Positions 41,580-53,441 of a stretch of DNA of 64,000 bases are shown piece by piece. Under the pieces are notes generated by a model. The model was not told the origin of the DNA. It was given only the letters and a program-made list of their open reading frames with translations, and searched no databases. The translations under genes and the position numbers were made by a program. The stretch is from Mesoplasma melaleucae (GTDB lineage: Bacteria; Bacillota_I; Bacilli_A; Mycoplasmatales; Mycoplasmataceae): assembly GCF_002804105.1 (NCBI RefSeq), contig NZ_CP024964.1:496001-560000 (forward strand), given 5' to 3'. Position 1 is the first letter of the stretch; the number at the start of each line of letters is the position of its first letter.

Positions 41580-43715
41580 TTAATTTCTAACTTTTGATAA
41601 AAGAAAGTTATTATCTTCAACAGTAATTATGTATCGAATGTTTTCTTCAACGTTTCCAGCTATTATTTTTTGTGCTAATAATGTTTCAATGTTTTTTTCA
41701 ATATATCTTTTAATTGGTCTTGCACCAAATTGTGAATCATATCCTTCATCAATAATTTTATTTTTTGCTTTTAGATCAAATGTTAAGAAGAAGTTTTTAT
41801 AATTTTCTAATCTTGCTGATAGAGTGTTTAATTCTTTATCAACAATTTCAGCAATATTTTCTTTTGACAATTGATTAAAGATAACTACATTATCAATTCT
41901 ATTTAAAAATTCAGGTCTAAAATGTTTTAATAGTTCGGCGTTAATTGCAACTTTATCTGCTTCTAAAGTTGAACCATTTTTTAGAATATATTCACTTCCT
42001 AAATTAGAAGTTAAAATTATGATTGTGTTTTTAAAGTCAACAACTTTACCTAATGAATCTGTAATTCTTCCTTCATCTAATACTTGTAATAAAATATTAA
42101 ATACATCTGGATGAGCCTTTTCAATTTCATCAAACAATACAATTGAATATGGATTTCTTCTAACTGCTTCAGTTAATCTTCCACCTTCTTCATATCCAAC
42201 ATAACCTGGTGGAGAACCTATTAGTTTTGAAACACTATGTTTTTCCATGTATTCACTCATATCAATTCTGACCATTTTTTTGCTTGAGTTAAATAAAATA
42301 TCTGCAAGGCTTATAGCAACTTCAGTTTTACCAACTCCTGTAGGACCTAAGAATAAGAATGAACCAATTGGTTTATTTGGATCTTTAATTCCACTTCTGC
42401 TTCTTAAAATTGCTTGTGATACAACTTTAATTGCTTCGTTTTGACCTTTAACTCTTTGTTCAAGTGTTGTTTCTAATTCTAATAATTTAACTTTTTCTGA
42501 TTCAACTAAGCGATCAACTGGAATACCAGTTCATTTTGCTACAATTTCAGCAACATCTTTTTCATTTACTTCTTCACTAACTAAAGTTTCACGTGTGTCT
42601 TTTTCAGCTTCAATCAATTGTTTTTCTAAAGTTGGTAATAATGAATATTGAATTTCTCCTGCTCGTTTATAGTTACCTTCATTTTGTGCAACTTCTAATT
42701 CTGTTCTTAAACTTTCAATTGTTGTTTTAAAACCATTGATTTTTTCAAGTTGAGCTTTTTGTTCATTTCATTCACTTTCTAATTTTTCTTGTTCTTGTTT
42801 AGTTTTTTCTAATTCTTTTAAAGCTTCTGTTAAACGTTCTTTTGATTTGTCATCTTTTTCTTTTGAAAGTGCACTTTTTTCAATTTCAAGTTGAATAACT
42901 TTTCTGTTAACTTGATCTAATTCTGTTGGTACACTTGCTAATTCAGTTTTAATAGTTGAAGATGCTTCATCAATTAAATCAATTGCTTTATCTGGTAAAA
43001 ATCTATCTGTTATATATCTATTTGATAAATTTGCAGCGCTTACAATTGCATTATCATGAATTCTAACACCATGATAAGTTTCGAATCTTTCTTTTAATCC
43101 TCTTAGAATTGAAATAGTTTGATCAACTGTTGGTTCTTCAACCATCACTCTTTGAAATCTTCTTTCAAGCGCTGAATCTTTTTCAATATATTCACGATAT
43201 TCTTTTAAAGTTGTAGCACCAATTGCTTTTAACTCACCTCTTGCAAGTGCTGGTTTTAGTAAGTTGGAAACATCCATTCCACCTCCACCACCAGTTTTAC
43301 CAGCACCAACAATTAAGTGTAATTCATCAATAAATAAAATGATTTCGCCTTCTGATTTTTTGATTTCGTTTACAATAGCTTTAACTCTTGCTTCATAATC
43401 TCCAAGATACATAGCTCCAGCCATTAAACTACCCATATCTAATTCTAAAATTCTTTTGCCTTTTAAGATTGAAGGAACATCACCTTTGATAATTCTTTGA
43501 GCTAATCCTTCAACAACAGCTGTTTTACCAACTCCTGGTTCTCCAATTAACACAGGATTATTTTTTGTTTTTCTAGAAAGAATTCTAATCACTCTTAAAA
43601 TTTCTTCTTCACGTCCAATAATTGGATCTATTTTTCCATCTTTTGCTGTTTGGGTTAAGTCACGAGTATATTTTTCTAATGCATTTGTTTCTTCGCCTTT
43701 TTGTTGAAATTCCAT
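41580..43715 (-). CDS. clpB: Disaggregase ClpB lacking the N-terminal domain
   Basis: A 711-residue Hsp100 ATPase. The protein starts [20 protein letters not shown], straight at the first AAA+ module, so the usual N-terminal Clp_N repeats are absent, as in other small mollicute ClpB proteins. AAA1 has GEPGVGKTA (Walker A). A long coiled-coil M-domain (about 280-410) identifies ClpB. AAA2 has GPTGVGKTE-type sequence near 42340 and the block [22 protein letters not shown]. The ATG at 43715 follows AAGGAGG at ideal spacing. Confidence 0.95.
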
Positions 43716-43751
43716 AATAATTTCCTCCTTATATAAAACCATTTTCACTGG

Positions 43752-43803
43752 TTTGCAATTATATTAATACATAATTTTAGCAAAGTCAATAGGAGACTGC
43801 TAA
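43752..43803 (-). promoter_or_regulatory. CIRCE operator and promoter of clpB
   Basis: Minus strand TTAGCAGTC, nine bases, CTTTGCTAA at 43777-43803 matches CIRCE with a few changes. A good promoter overlaps it: TTGACT, 17 bases, TAATAT. The -35 box lies inside the operator, so HrcA binding would exclude polymerase. Confidence 0.87.
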
Positions 43804-43830
43804 TTATCAGTCAATATAAAAAAGAAGTCA

Positions 43831-44697
43831 CTAAACAGCAACTTCTCCTGTAATTTTTGCATGACTTTGATAATCTTGAATTTCAATATCTTCAAATTTA
43901 ATATCAAAAATTGATTTATCTGTATTAATTTTAATTTTACATAATGGTAAAGGTTCTCTTTTTAATTGTTCATTAATTTGATTTAAGTGATTTAGATAAA
44001 TATGTGCATCTCCAATTGTATGTACAAAGTATCTAGCTTTTAAACCACACTCTTTTGCAATTAATTCCATTAATAGTGCATATGATGCAATATTGAAAGG
44101 TACTCCTAAGAATACATCACCACTTCTTTGGTATAACTGCAAGTCTAATCATCCGTCTTTTGAAACATAAACTTGTCAGAATGAATGACATGGTGGTAAT
44201 AACATATTATCAACTTCTGCTGGATTTCAAGCTGATACAATGTGTCTTCTTGAATATGGATTTGTTTTAATATCATTAATTAATTTAACAAATTGATCAA
44301 CTCCACCAAAATCTCTTCATTGTTTTCCATAAACAGGTCCAAGATCTCCTCATTTAGCACAAAATGCATCATCTGTTTTTAGTCTTTCAACAAACTCTTG
44401 TAATGTTTCATTATTAAATTTTTGTGACTTTTTAAAATTATCATAAGGTCATTCATTTCAAATTTTTACATTGTTATTAACTAAGTATTTAATATTAGTG
44501 TCACCTTTAATGAATCAAAGCATTTCATGAAAAATGGCTTTATAGAATACTTTTTTAGTTGTTAATAGTGGAAAGCCTTTGCGCAGATCATATCTTTTTT
44601 GTACACCAAACTTAGATATTGTTCCTGTGTTTGTTCTATCGTCTCGTTTTTCTCCATCTTTTAAAATCTCATTAACTAATTCAATGTACTGTTTCAT
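43831..44697 (-). CDS. thyA: Thymidylate synthase
   Basis: A 288-residue enzyme that makes dTMP from dUMP with methylene-tetrahydrofolate. The N-terminus reads [13 protein letters not shown] with [13 protein letters not shown]. The catalytic Cys lies in [14 protein letters not shown]. The folate and nucleotide sites include [21 protein letters not shown] and [15 protein letters not shown] codons fall on conserved Trp. AGGAG precedes the start. It ends just before the clpB CIRCE region. Confidence 0.97.
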
Positions 44698-44723
44698 AAA
44701 TTTCTCCTTATTTCAATGTAAAG

Positions 44724-44751
44724 ATTATATTTCAAAATTTGTACATTTGCA
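44724..44751 (-). promoter_or_regulatory. Probable thyA promoter
   Basis: Minus strand TATAAT at 44724-44729 with a weak -35 (TGCAAA) 16 bases upstream, 25 bases before the thyA ATG. Confidence 0.5.
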
Positions 44752-44754
44752 TTT

Positions 44755-45701
44755 TTAAATGCGTTGATTTTTATTTTTTTCTAAATATTGTTCACCCTTA
44801 GTTGTAATTTGTCTTTCTCTTCCAGTTTTAATGACAAAGCGCACCTTTAAAAAGATTGGTTGCATATTATTTAAAATTGTTTGATTTGGTACATTAATCA
44901 TTTGAGCTAAACTATCTAAACTTAAAACATTATTTTCTAATAATACTTTCAAATATTGAAAGTCTTTTTCATTTAGCCCATATTCATATAAACCCATTTC
45001 TTTAAAAACTCACAATAAATTTTTTGACGATAGGTTTTTAAATTTTTCAGTAATTAAAAAATCATAAATTCTTTTAACTAAATTAATTGCAACCTTTGGG
45101 ACTAATCTTGAATATTTAGCAATTAATCTAGCATCCTCAGTTTCAATTGTTTGATTTAGTTTATTAAAAGAATTAATAATAATTTTTGTTAAATCTTCAT
45201 GATTATATACTTCCAATTCAAATTGAATCGGAAATCTGTTTAAAAATGGAAATGGCAAGCGATTAATTTCTGTTGTAGCTGTGATGATTGTAAAATTAGG
45301 TAATTTAATATTTACAATTTTTGAATTATATTCTTTACCAATAATAATGCTTAGTTTGTTTTCTTCTAACACTGAATAAAGAATTTCCATTACTTCTTTG
45401 CGATCAAATGAATTTCATCAATAAATTGTATTTGCTTTTCTTTAATACTTGTTGAAATTGAAATTAAATCACTTGGTTTTTGTAAACTTGGTCCATTTAT
45501 AATATGAATTTTAGTTTTCAATTCTTTACTTAATAAATAAGCTAAGCTTGTTTTCCCCATTCCACTAGGTCCTGAAAAAATAATTGGATCTAATACTTTA
45601 TCTTGTTTAATTGCTGATTCAATACAAATTTTTAAATTTTTTATAACCTTTGTTTGACCAATATATTCACTTCATTTATTAGGTCTAAACTCATTACTCA
45701 T
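44755..45701 (-). pseudogene. ruvB: Holliday junction helicase RuvB, frameshifted
   Basis: The N-terminal third reads normally: EFRPNKWSEYIGQTKVIKN, Walker A GPSGMGKTS and Walker B QFIDEIH. Directly after IDEIH the frame runs into TAA at 45390-45392. The rest continues in another frame as DRKEVMEILYSVLEEN, FTIITATTEINRLPFPFLNRFPIQFE and the winged-helix C-terminus, ending RQITTKGEQYLEKN. A small deletion (two or five bases) at about 45395-45415 explains it. With the shift repaired the protein would be about 315 residues. The fragments are otherwise well conserved, so the break is recent or a sequence error. Confidence 0.8.
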
Positions 45702-46258
45702 AACCAATGTTTTCCATTACTATTTTGGTAATTTCATCAACAAATAAAGCATTATCAACTTTTGCAATATTGCGCATAATTGTTTTATAAGAAAAACCAA
45801 GTTTTACTAATGAAGTAATAATGTTTTCTTTTTTCTGAGTGATTTTGTTTTTAAAGAAATGCTTTTGTAATTCTTCAATGATTAATTTTGTTTTGTATGC
45901 TCCAATACCTTTAAGTTTAGCTAATTTTTCAACATCATAATCTTTAATCATTGTAATAAACTTATCAAATGAAAAATTATTTAATAAGTAAATGATGTTT
46001 TTAACCCAATTGTTTTAATCTTCACTAGTTGTTTAAATAAATTTCTTTCATCTATTGATCTAAAAGCTACTTTAACTTTTTTAAATTCAGTTGTATCATC
46101 AGCAATAAATAATTTAATATCTGTTTCATTTAAAAAATTATCTTTAGTTAAATAACAAAAGTATTCTCATTTGTTTTGATATTCAACATACAAATAATTA
46201 ATTAATATTTATAAAGTTTTTGTTTAAAACCATTTTGCGCAGCAATTAAAATAACTCT
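45694..46258 (-). pseudogene. ruvA: Holliday junction protein RuvA, disrupted and shortened
   Basis: The C-terminal 85 residues are intact: VEKLAKLKGIGAYKTKLIIEEL is the helix-hairpin-helix that binds DNA, followed by domain III with TSLVKLGFSYKTIMRNI. Upstream, EYFCYLTKDNFLNETDIKLF and FRSIDERNLFKQLVKIKTIGLKT are recognisable. A one-base loss near 45995 shifts the frame and a stop follows. The N-terminal domain is cut down by a deletion and interrupted by a TAA near 46200. The stop of this gene lies 4 bases before the ruvB start, the usual ruvAB order. Confidence 0.75.
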
Positions 46259-46261
46259 AAT

Positions 46262-47697
46262 CATAATGTATAAATAACATACATCACTTCTACTGGTACA
46301 TTACGTTTAATTTCTCAATTTGTATGATCAGTTTCATCATATGGTGACACTTTAACGTTTGAATTACTTCCTAAAAAGAATTGATTAGCTGCCACAATAT
46401 TTGCTAGTGCATCATTTTGATAATCAACACCAAAAAACATTAAGTTAAAATGGTTTAGTGTTTATTCAATTTTTAAGTGCTTGTTGTTTGTTAAGTTCAT
46501 CAATATCATAACTAATCACTTCTTTATTAGATTTAACAGGACTAATTTCATAAGAATTAAATAATGATTACATTAACACATGTGTAAATAAATATTCAGC
46601 AGAAGTATAAAGTGATTTAATAACTTCATAACGTTCACGATCAGCTGGAGTTGATGGATTATTTGGAGTATATCCAACACGCAACTCTTTGTAATAAACT
46701 AACTTATCAGCATTATGTAACACAAAATTAAATAATGAATCTTCATTATGTGTAATTCCATACTTAGCTACTTTTTGAATATTTTCATTAAATAGGACAT
46801 GTGATTCTGATGTTTCATAAATATCATCTCAAGTTAATCAATCAACATCTTGATAAATAAATTCAATTTGCTCTGAGACTTTGCGAAATAATTCAGTTCT
46901 AACTCAATGTCAGTTGTCATTCAATATTTATAACTAGATACTACTAAATCACTAAAATGCCTTTCCACATTGTTTTGTAAATCTGTTTGCATTTGGGTTA
47001 GTACTTCATCTGCTTAAATTTGTTTATTTAGCTTATTTGCATAAATTATTTTTAACGCATATAAATTAGCATCTCGTAATTTATTGTTGAATGGTGAACT
47101 AAGCTTAATCAAAATTGGTGAAACAACAAAACTAATCATTAACAACATTGATAATAAAACACATGAAATTAAAATTAATGTATCTTTAAAAACTAATTAA
47201 ACAATCATTCCAATGACCATTACAATTAAAATTCAAATGGCATATAATCCATATGCTGAAATATATAAGCGATAAACTAAAAGATCATTTGGATTAGTTA
47301 ACTTAAAACCAACAAAGAATAACATTGAAATTATCATATTAATTAAAAAAGCACTAAACATTAAACAAATAATTGATAAAATTCTCATTCATTACATTAG
47401 ATTAATTAAATAACCATTTTTAATTTCTAATTTAAATTACTTGCTAATGCAAAATACTAATACTGAAATAAATACAACTAATTAGTAATACAACTGAATT
47501 AATAATAATAAATAAATTAACTAAAACATACTTCATATCAACTGAATAAGCATGTGAAATTAACACAATCAAACTAATCGTGTTTAAAATTATTCTCACT
47601 ACAATATTAATTGTTCAAATACTAATATTAGTCTTTTGACTTTTAAAATAATTGACTGATTCTTCAATAATTTATTTACTTGATGTTCTTTTTTCAT
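46262..47697 (-). pseudogene. ABC transporter permease, heavily degraded
   Basis: Starts at an ATG that overlaps the stop of the ATPase gene (TAATG), reading KKEHQVNKLLKNQSIILKV, then breaks at TAG within about 35 residues. Hydrophobic stretches in shifting frames (LLISCIYFSISIL, FLINMIISMLFFVGF, YRLYISAYGLYAIWILIVM, then LSMLLMISFVVSPILIKL) mark six or so former membrane helices. A soluble C-terminal part reads LVYYKELRVGYTPNNPST. At least ten stops or shifts are visible. Partner of the ATPase and secreted protein genes upstream. Confidence 0.65.
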
Positions 47698-48429
47698 TAC
47701 GCACTCTCCAATACTTTGTTAGTTACAGATTCATTTTTTGTATGAGTTTTAAAGATTGTTTTAATATCATGTTTTTTGTCGTATTTTTAATTGTATCTAA
47801 TTGTGCTTGAATCTAAAATAACAATATGATCAATTACTGGTTCTACTTCTTGAATTAAGTGCGTAATGAAGACAAAGATGAAATCTTTAGTCATACTTTT
47901 TTTAATAAAATCAAGAATTAAATCTTTATTTTTAATATCTAAATTAGCTGTTGGTTCATCAAAGAAAACATATTGTGGTTTAATTAAAAACATAATAAAT
48001 AGCGATAGTAATTTCTTTTGTGCTGCTGAAATATTTTTAATTAAAGTATTTTTAAGTATTTTTAATTTTTGTAATATCTAAGATTGGTTTAAACTTATCG
48101 ATTGTTTCTTTGATTATTGCTTTTTTAACATGATGAACATTAGCATTAAGTTCAATAAATGTTTTAACAGTGATTGAACGTGGTAGTTCATTATTCTCAA
48201 CAAAAAAATATCAATTTTTGAAATCAATATTTTCTTGTGCTATTTTATCTAATAAAATTGCTCCCGAATTAGCTTTTAATTTGTTAAAGATAATTTTTGT
48301 TAAGATTGTTTTATCAGCTCCATTATTGCCAAACATTCCATAACACTTGCTTTTTTGTAACTTAAACGATACTTCTTTTAATACTTATTGATCGTTAAAA
48401 GTCTTTTTTATATTTTTTATTTCTATCAT
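47697..48429 (-). pseudogene. ABC transporter ATP-binding protein, degraded
   Basis: Starts MIEIKNIKKTFNDQ, then a TAA replaces a codon before VLKEVSFKLQKSKCYGMFG. Walker A is ruined (GNNGADKT instead of GxxGxGKT/S). VFFDEPTANLD keeps Walker B and the D-loop, and the H-loop is seen in FVFITHLI. Further stops lie near 48050, where a 10-base tandem duplication (agtattttta twice) is visible, and at 47787. Beyond 47787 the original frame runs on to TAATG overlapping the permease start. About 240 residues when intact. Confidence 0.8.
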
Positions 48430-48447
48430 TTTAACTATAAATATAAC

Positions 48448-49561
48448 TTACTGTTGTTGTTCGTGCCATGTATGTGTTTAAAAAGAATGATGGTAATGAA
48501 ATTGAATTGGTTATATTTCTCCCTCCAAATTGATTTACATATTCAAATAATGTGTTGATCCATTAAAGTAAGTATTAACTTCTCTTCCAACATTAAGACC
48601 AGATAAAATTAACTCTGAATCAATTTTAATTAAAGAATTTGGGAATCAGAATACATTAATCATTAAAATGTATGTTTGTTTTCCTACTACTTTAGTCCCA
48701 GTAAAAAATTGATGTGTTAAAGTACCTAAACCAAATGAACTATTAACATTTTTAAGTTTGTAATCAATTTTATCAATTCCTGAAACAGAACTTTTTGGTT
48801 GAATTCAAAAATCAGAAAAACTTGATGCTGTATCTACTTTAAACTCATTTTAATTAGTTTCTAAAAATGTATAAGTATAATGTTTTACTTGTGCTAATGA
48901 AGCATGATTTACAACACTTCCTCATGCTCAATGGTATCAAACACCAATATGTAATTTGATTGTTAAATTATTCCCATTTCATTGTTTATATAAAACAACT
49001 CTAGCTCGTTCATTTGATGAATGAGAAGGATCTGTTTTTTCAATAATTTTTTCGCTATTGTTATAACCTTTTAAAATGTAACTATGTGCTCATGACTGAT
49101 ATTCTGCTTCTTTACCTTTTTTATTAGTTACCATCTCAACTATTTCAGAAATTGAACATGTAATCAAAAATTACATTAATAACTCCATACTTTTTTAGAA
49201 ATTCTGATTTACTGCTTGCATAATTTGTCGTATTAATTGTAATGCAATGTACTAAATGTTCATATCATCTATCTTTAATACCTTTTTCAATTCTTCAATC
49301 AATTGAATTGGGTCTACTTGGTAATTTTTTATCATTTGTTGAATCTAAAAAACACGATAATCACTACCATAATTTTCTTCCCTAAAAAAGTTCATTAACT
49401 TTTGTGTTATTGCTGTTCTTGCCATCAAAATTAAAATTTTTATATACTTCAGTTGCTTTCAAATTGCTCTTATGTGAATAAGCATAATTAACAGCAGTAC
49501 TACTTGTAACAATTACGCTTAAAGATAATAGTAATCCTGATAATAAATTTTTAATTTTCAT
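48448..49561 (-). pseudogene. Secreted protein with signal peptide, degraded
   Basis: Starts MKIKNLLSGLLLSLSVIVTSSTAVNYA with a good signal peptide and likely cleavage after a small residue; there is no lipobox. The rest, about 340 residues, is broken by several stops and shifts. A readable stretch is ERARVVLYKQWNGNNLTIK and HIGVWYHWAWGSVVNHASLAQVKHY. It heads a three-gene unit with an ABC ATPase and permease, an arrangement known for exported peptides and bacteriocin-like proteins, but no family can be named. RBS-like AGGG lies before the ATG. Confidence 0.6.
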
Positions 49562-49664
49562 AATTTTACCCTGCCTTAATTTCATTATGTTTTTTAATTT
49601 TTGAATTGTCAAACAAGTATTGTGGTAGCGATATGAATAATGAAAAAGTTAAATCAATACTATA

Positions 49665-49700
49665 GTATTAATAAAAAAACCATTTCAAAGTGAAACGGCT
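49665..49700 (-). terminator. Intrinsic terminator after repeat lipoprotein
   Basis: AAGCCGTTTCA, loop CTT, TGAAATGGTTTT hairpin followed by T-rich sequence on the minus strand, upstream of the secreted protein gene. Confidence 0.8.
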
Positions 49701-49740
49701 TGTTTATAAATAAAATATTCTATTGTTTACAATAATTATT

Positions 49741-51480
49741 AATACCCTATTTGGATATAACCTGTTAATTTTTTATCATTAATTAATTTGTATCCTGCTT
49801 TTGTTAATAATGTAAACGTATATTCATATCTTTTTGCGCCAGATTGAACATTTTCTATTTTAGTTATATTATTTTTTTCTTTTAAACTAACTTTATTTTT
49901 TTAATCTTTTCCTTCTAAGATACTAACAATATCTTTTTTATCATCTTCTCATTTCATGTAGTATAGATACTTTTTTGCAATAAGTTTTTCAATACTAGAG
50001 TAAATTGTGGCTACATTTGCTTCTTGTTTATTTACAAGTAGTTTAACATCTATTTTACCTGTTAAAGCTTTGTCTAACGCATATTTGTCTTTTGCATTAA
50101 GTGTAATAGAAAAATAAATGTCTTCTTTTGTTTAACCAACTGTTGGTCCAAATTTAGGATTATATTCTGCTGTTTCAATATTAAAAGATTTAGTATTTAC
50201 TTCTTTAAGTTTTTCAACCGCATCTTCAATTAAATTAATTTCTATTAATCTTAATCTTTTTATTTGGTTATCTAGTTTTGTTTTTGTTACAACTGTGTCA
50301 GTGTCAGGTTTTTCAACTTCTTTACAAAAATCATGTCAACTTTTCCTGTATAAATTGTTGATTTTTCTTTTGGTTCAACTGTAACATTATAATGTAGTTG
50401 TTTCTAATCAGAAATATAATGTTTGTTTAGTAATAGTTAATTTGATTTTATCACCATTTAATTCTTTATTAGCACTTAATAAAGCAGCTTTTACAGTAGC
50501 TTCTTTTTCATCATCTAACTTACCTAAATCTAAATTAGTGATAATTGCAGATAAATCATCAGCGACAAATTCTTCAGTATAGAATATTACATCACTAACT
50601 TTACCTTTGTAAATAGTTGAACTTTCTTTTGGTTCAACAGTCACAGTATAATTAGTTTTCTCTAAATCAAAAGCACTCACATCTTTTTTAATTGATAATT
50701 TAATTTCATCACCATTTAATTTTTTATTTGCTTTTAATAAAGCAGCTTTAACAGTATCTTCATTTGCGTTGTCTAACTTACCTGAATCTAAATTAGTGAT
50801 AATTGCAGATAAATAATCAGCTAAATTTGTTTCAGTATAGAAAGTTATATCACTAACTTCTCCTGTATAAATTGTTCATCCTTATTTTGCTACAACTACA
50901 ACATTATAATTTTTAGTTTCTTTTGCAAATGTGCCTGTTGCTTCTGAAATTGTTAATTTAATTTCATTATTATATAAACCTGGATTAGCATTTGCTAGTG
51001 CTGCTCTCACAGTTGCTCAGTTGCTTTATCTAATTTACCTAAATTTGTTTTAGTAATAACTGTTAATAAATTATCAGCAACAAATGTTTCAGTATAGAAT
51101 GTTACATCAGTAACTTTTCCTGTATAAACTTTTGAATTTTCTTTTGGTTCAACAGTCACAGTGTAATTTGTTGTTTCAGTTGCAAAAATTTCTGTTGCTT
51201 TTGAAATAGTTATTTTAATTTCACCGACATTTAATTTTGTATTAAATTTAATTAAAGTTTCCTTAACACTTTGTTAGTTTGCTACATTTAACTTATTTAA
51301 TTTTTTGTTTTTAATTATGTGAACTAAATTTACTTTTTACTGTTTTTTGGAACCTTGCTACATGAAATAGCAACTGTTGTAGCTAGTTTTGGTGTTAATG
51401 CAGAGGCACCTAAAAGAGGTAACAATTTTTTAATTAATTTTGCCTTTCCTTTTACTTTTCCCGCCCTACCAACCTTAAAA
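49741..51480 (-). pseudogene. Tandem-repeat surface lipoprotein, degraded
   Basis: The N-terminus reads LIKKLLPLLGASALTPKLATTV and AISCSK, a prolipoprotein signal with a lipobox-like AISC, but the start codon is gone. The body is built of repeats of about 86 residues, each with a VTVEPKESSTIYKGKVSDVIFY-like strand segment, DLSAIITNLDLGKLD and VKAALLSANKELNGDKIKLTI. One repeat (50408-50680) is still open; others contain TAA or TAG. A unique C-terminal part ends TLLTKAGYKLINDKKLTGYIQIGY. It was probably a membrane-anchored surface antigen. Confidence 0.75.
50320..51340 (-). repeat. Four tandem repeats of about 258 bases
   Basis: The block that reads GTATAGAAxxTTACATCA in plus orientation, followed by AACTTTxCCTGTATAAA, recurs near 50322, 50577, 50835 and 51094, with spacings of 255, 258 and 259. 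Repeats diverge by point changes and in-frame stops. Confidence 0.8.
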
Positions 51481-51568
51481 TTAATGAACCTTTTCCCAGT
51501 TTCAAGTTTAGTCTAAAAAAAAACTTTTTAGTTGAAATACAATTGAAAGTTTAATGTGATATGACAGC

Positions 51569-51599
51569 ATAAAAAAATCACTTATAGTTGAATGATTTT
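51569..51599 (-). terminator. Intrinsic terminator after the ABC exporter pair
   Basis: AAAATCA, twelve-base loop, TGATTTT followed by seven T on the minus strand, just behind the stop of the second exporter. Confidence 0.65.
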
Positions 51600-51611
51600 A
51601 TTTTTTGCTTA

Positions 51612-53432
51612 TTAATGTTCGATTTTTCCGGCTTCGTATAGGTTCTTGAAGTGTCCTTCTTTTTGTGTTAATTCTTTAAAAGTTCCTTCTTGAATGATCC
51701 CAGCACCATTACCACCAAGCACTACAATGTGATCAACACTTTTAATTGTAGATAACTTATGTGCAATAGTAACACTAGTTCTACCCTTCATTAATTGATT
51801 CAATTTATTTTGGATTTCTTTTTCTACAATATTATCTAAAGCTGATGTTGCTTCATCTAAAATTAATAACTCTGGATTTTTTAAAATTATTCTAGCAACA
51901 ACTAGTCTTTGTTTTTGTCCACCAGATAACATAAATCCACGTTCACCAAGTACTGTTTGATAACCTTCTGGTCAACTCATTACTAATGCATGAAGTTCTG
52001 CTTTTTTACATGCTTCAATTGCATCATCATCTGTTGCATCAAATTTACCATATTTAATATTTTCTAAAACTGTACCAAATAAGATTTGTGGTTCTTGTTC
52101 AACATATCCAACATGTTTTAAATAACTTGATAAATTTAACGCTTTTAAATCATCTTTTCCATTAATTAAAACTTGACCTTCAGTTGGATCATAGAATCTT
52201 AATAACAATTTAGCAATTGTTGATTTACCACTACCAGTTTCACCAACAAAGGCATATGATTTACCATATTCTAAAGTAAAGTTAAATTTTGGTAAGATTA
52301 AGTTTTCTGGTTTTTCTGGGTATCTAAAGTTAATATCTTTAAATACAATATCTCCTTTTAAATCAGTTACTTCTTTTCCTTCATGATAATGGAAATCTAA
52401 AATTGATTCTGCGTTAAGTGTTCTTAAAATTCTTGAAGATGAAACTCCAGCCATTGCTGCTGCTCCTGAAATCATAAATAATGTTATAATTGGCCCTGTT
52501 AACATTCCTTGTGCCATTACAAAGGCTGGGAATATTTGGAAGAATGCTTCCATTCTTGATGTATCAGTAGTTCCACCAAAAAAGACTGCAGCAAATACAG
52601 GTGCAGTGAATAATAATAAGAAGTCTCCAACAAAAACGATCATTGAGAATAAACTCATTCATTTTCCAATTAATTTACCTTCATTATAATAATCAACGTG
52701 TTTGTCTTTAAAGTGTTGTGTTTCATAGTCTTCTGTTCCAGAAGATTTAATTAATCTAACTGAAATAACACGATCAATAACATTACCATTAGTTTTTTCT
52801 AAAGTTAATCTTACTCTTTCTCATTTTTTTACTAAAACATTATAGCAAACAACAAAGGCAGTTAAAATTAATAAGAAAATAACAGCACCAACCAATGCAA
52901 TTCTTCATTCAAGAATAAAAGTTAATGCTAATCCAATTAATGCTTGTAAAAATGCACTAGCTATATTCAAGGGAATATCAACTGCTGAGTTACCAACAAT
53001 TTGTGCATCAGATATTACATTAGTTAATAATTCTCCAATTTTTTTATCTGAATAATAAGGAATATCTTGTCTAATTAATTTTTCTAAAATTTCATTTCTT
53101 AAATGAGTTTCAATTCGTTTTGCAAATGTATTTGATCATCAGTTAAATAAGAATGAATTAAATAAGTTAAGGAATAATAAAACAGCTGAAATAATAATTA
53201 ATTGCGTTGTATCTAATCCTCAATAACTTACTAATCAAAAACCATCAGTTGAAGTATTACCAATTAATGATAAGTTAATTTGATTTGTTAATAAAGGAGC
53301 TAAAAATAACATTAAAGCTCAAAAAAGAAAGTTAGGAATTACTCATCAGTTCTTTTTAAAATCTTGCTTATAGTATTTAAAGAATATATAAATAAATGCT
53401 TGATTATTTGAAATTTCTTTTTTCTTTTTCAT
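51612..53432 (-). CDS. ABC exporter half-transporter, second of a tandem pair
   Basis: A 606-residue protein with an N-terminal six-helix domain and a C-terminal ATPase domain: [48 protein letters not shown]. The intracellular loop reads [19 protein letters not shown]. It follows its partner gene by 9 bases, so the two are co-transcribed and probably form a heterodimer. AGGAGG precedes the ATG at 53432. Intact apart from TGA(Trp), in contrast to its neighbours. Substrate unknown; lipid, drug or peptide export are all possible. Confidence 0.9.
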
Positions 53433-53441
53433 AATTCCTCC

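Noticed and set aside
48448-49561. Lactococcin 972-type bacteriocin operon
   Set aside because: The order secreted protein, ATPase, permease is reminiscent, but the secreted protein is several times too long and no family motif can be shown.
50320-51340. CRISPR array
   Set aside because: The repeats are about 258 bases long, coding-like and diverged; no short direct repeats with unique spacers occur anywhere in the window.
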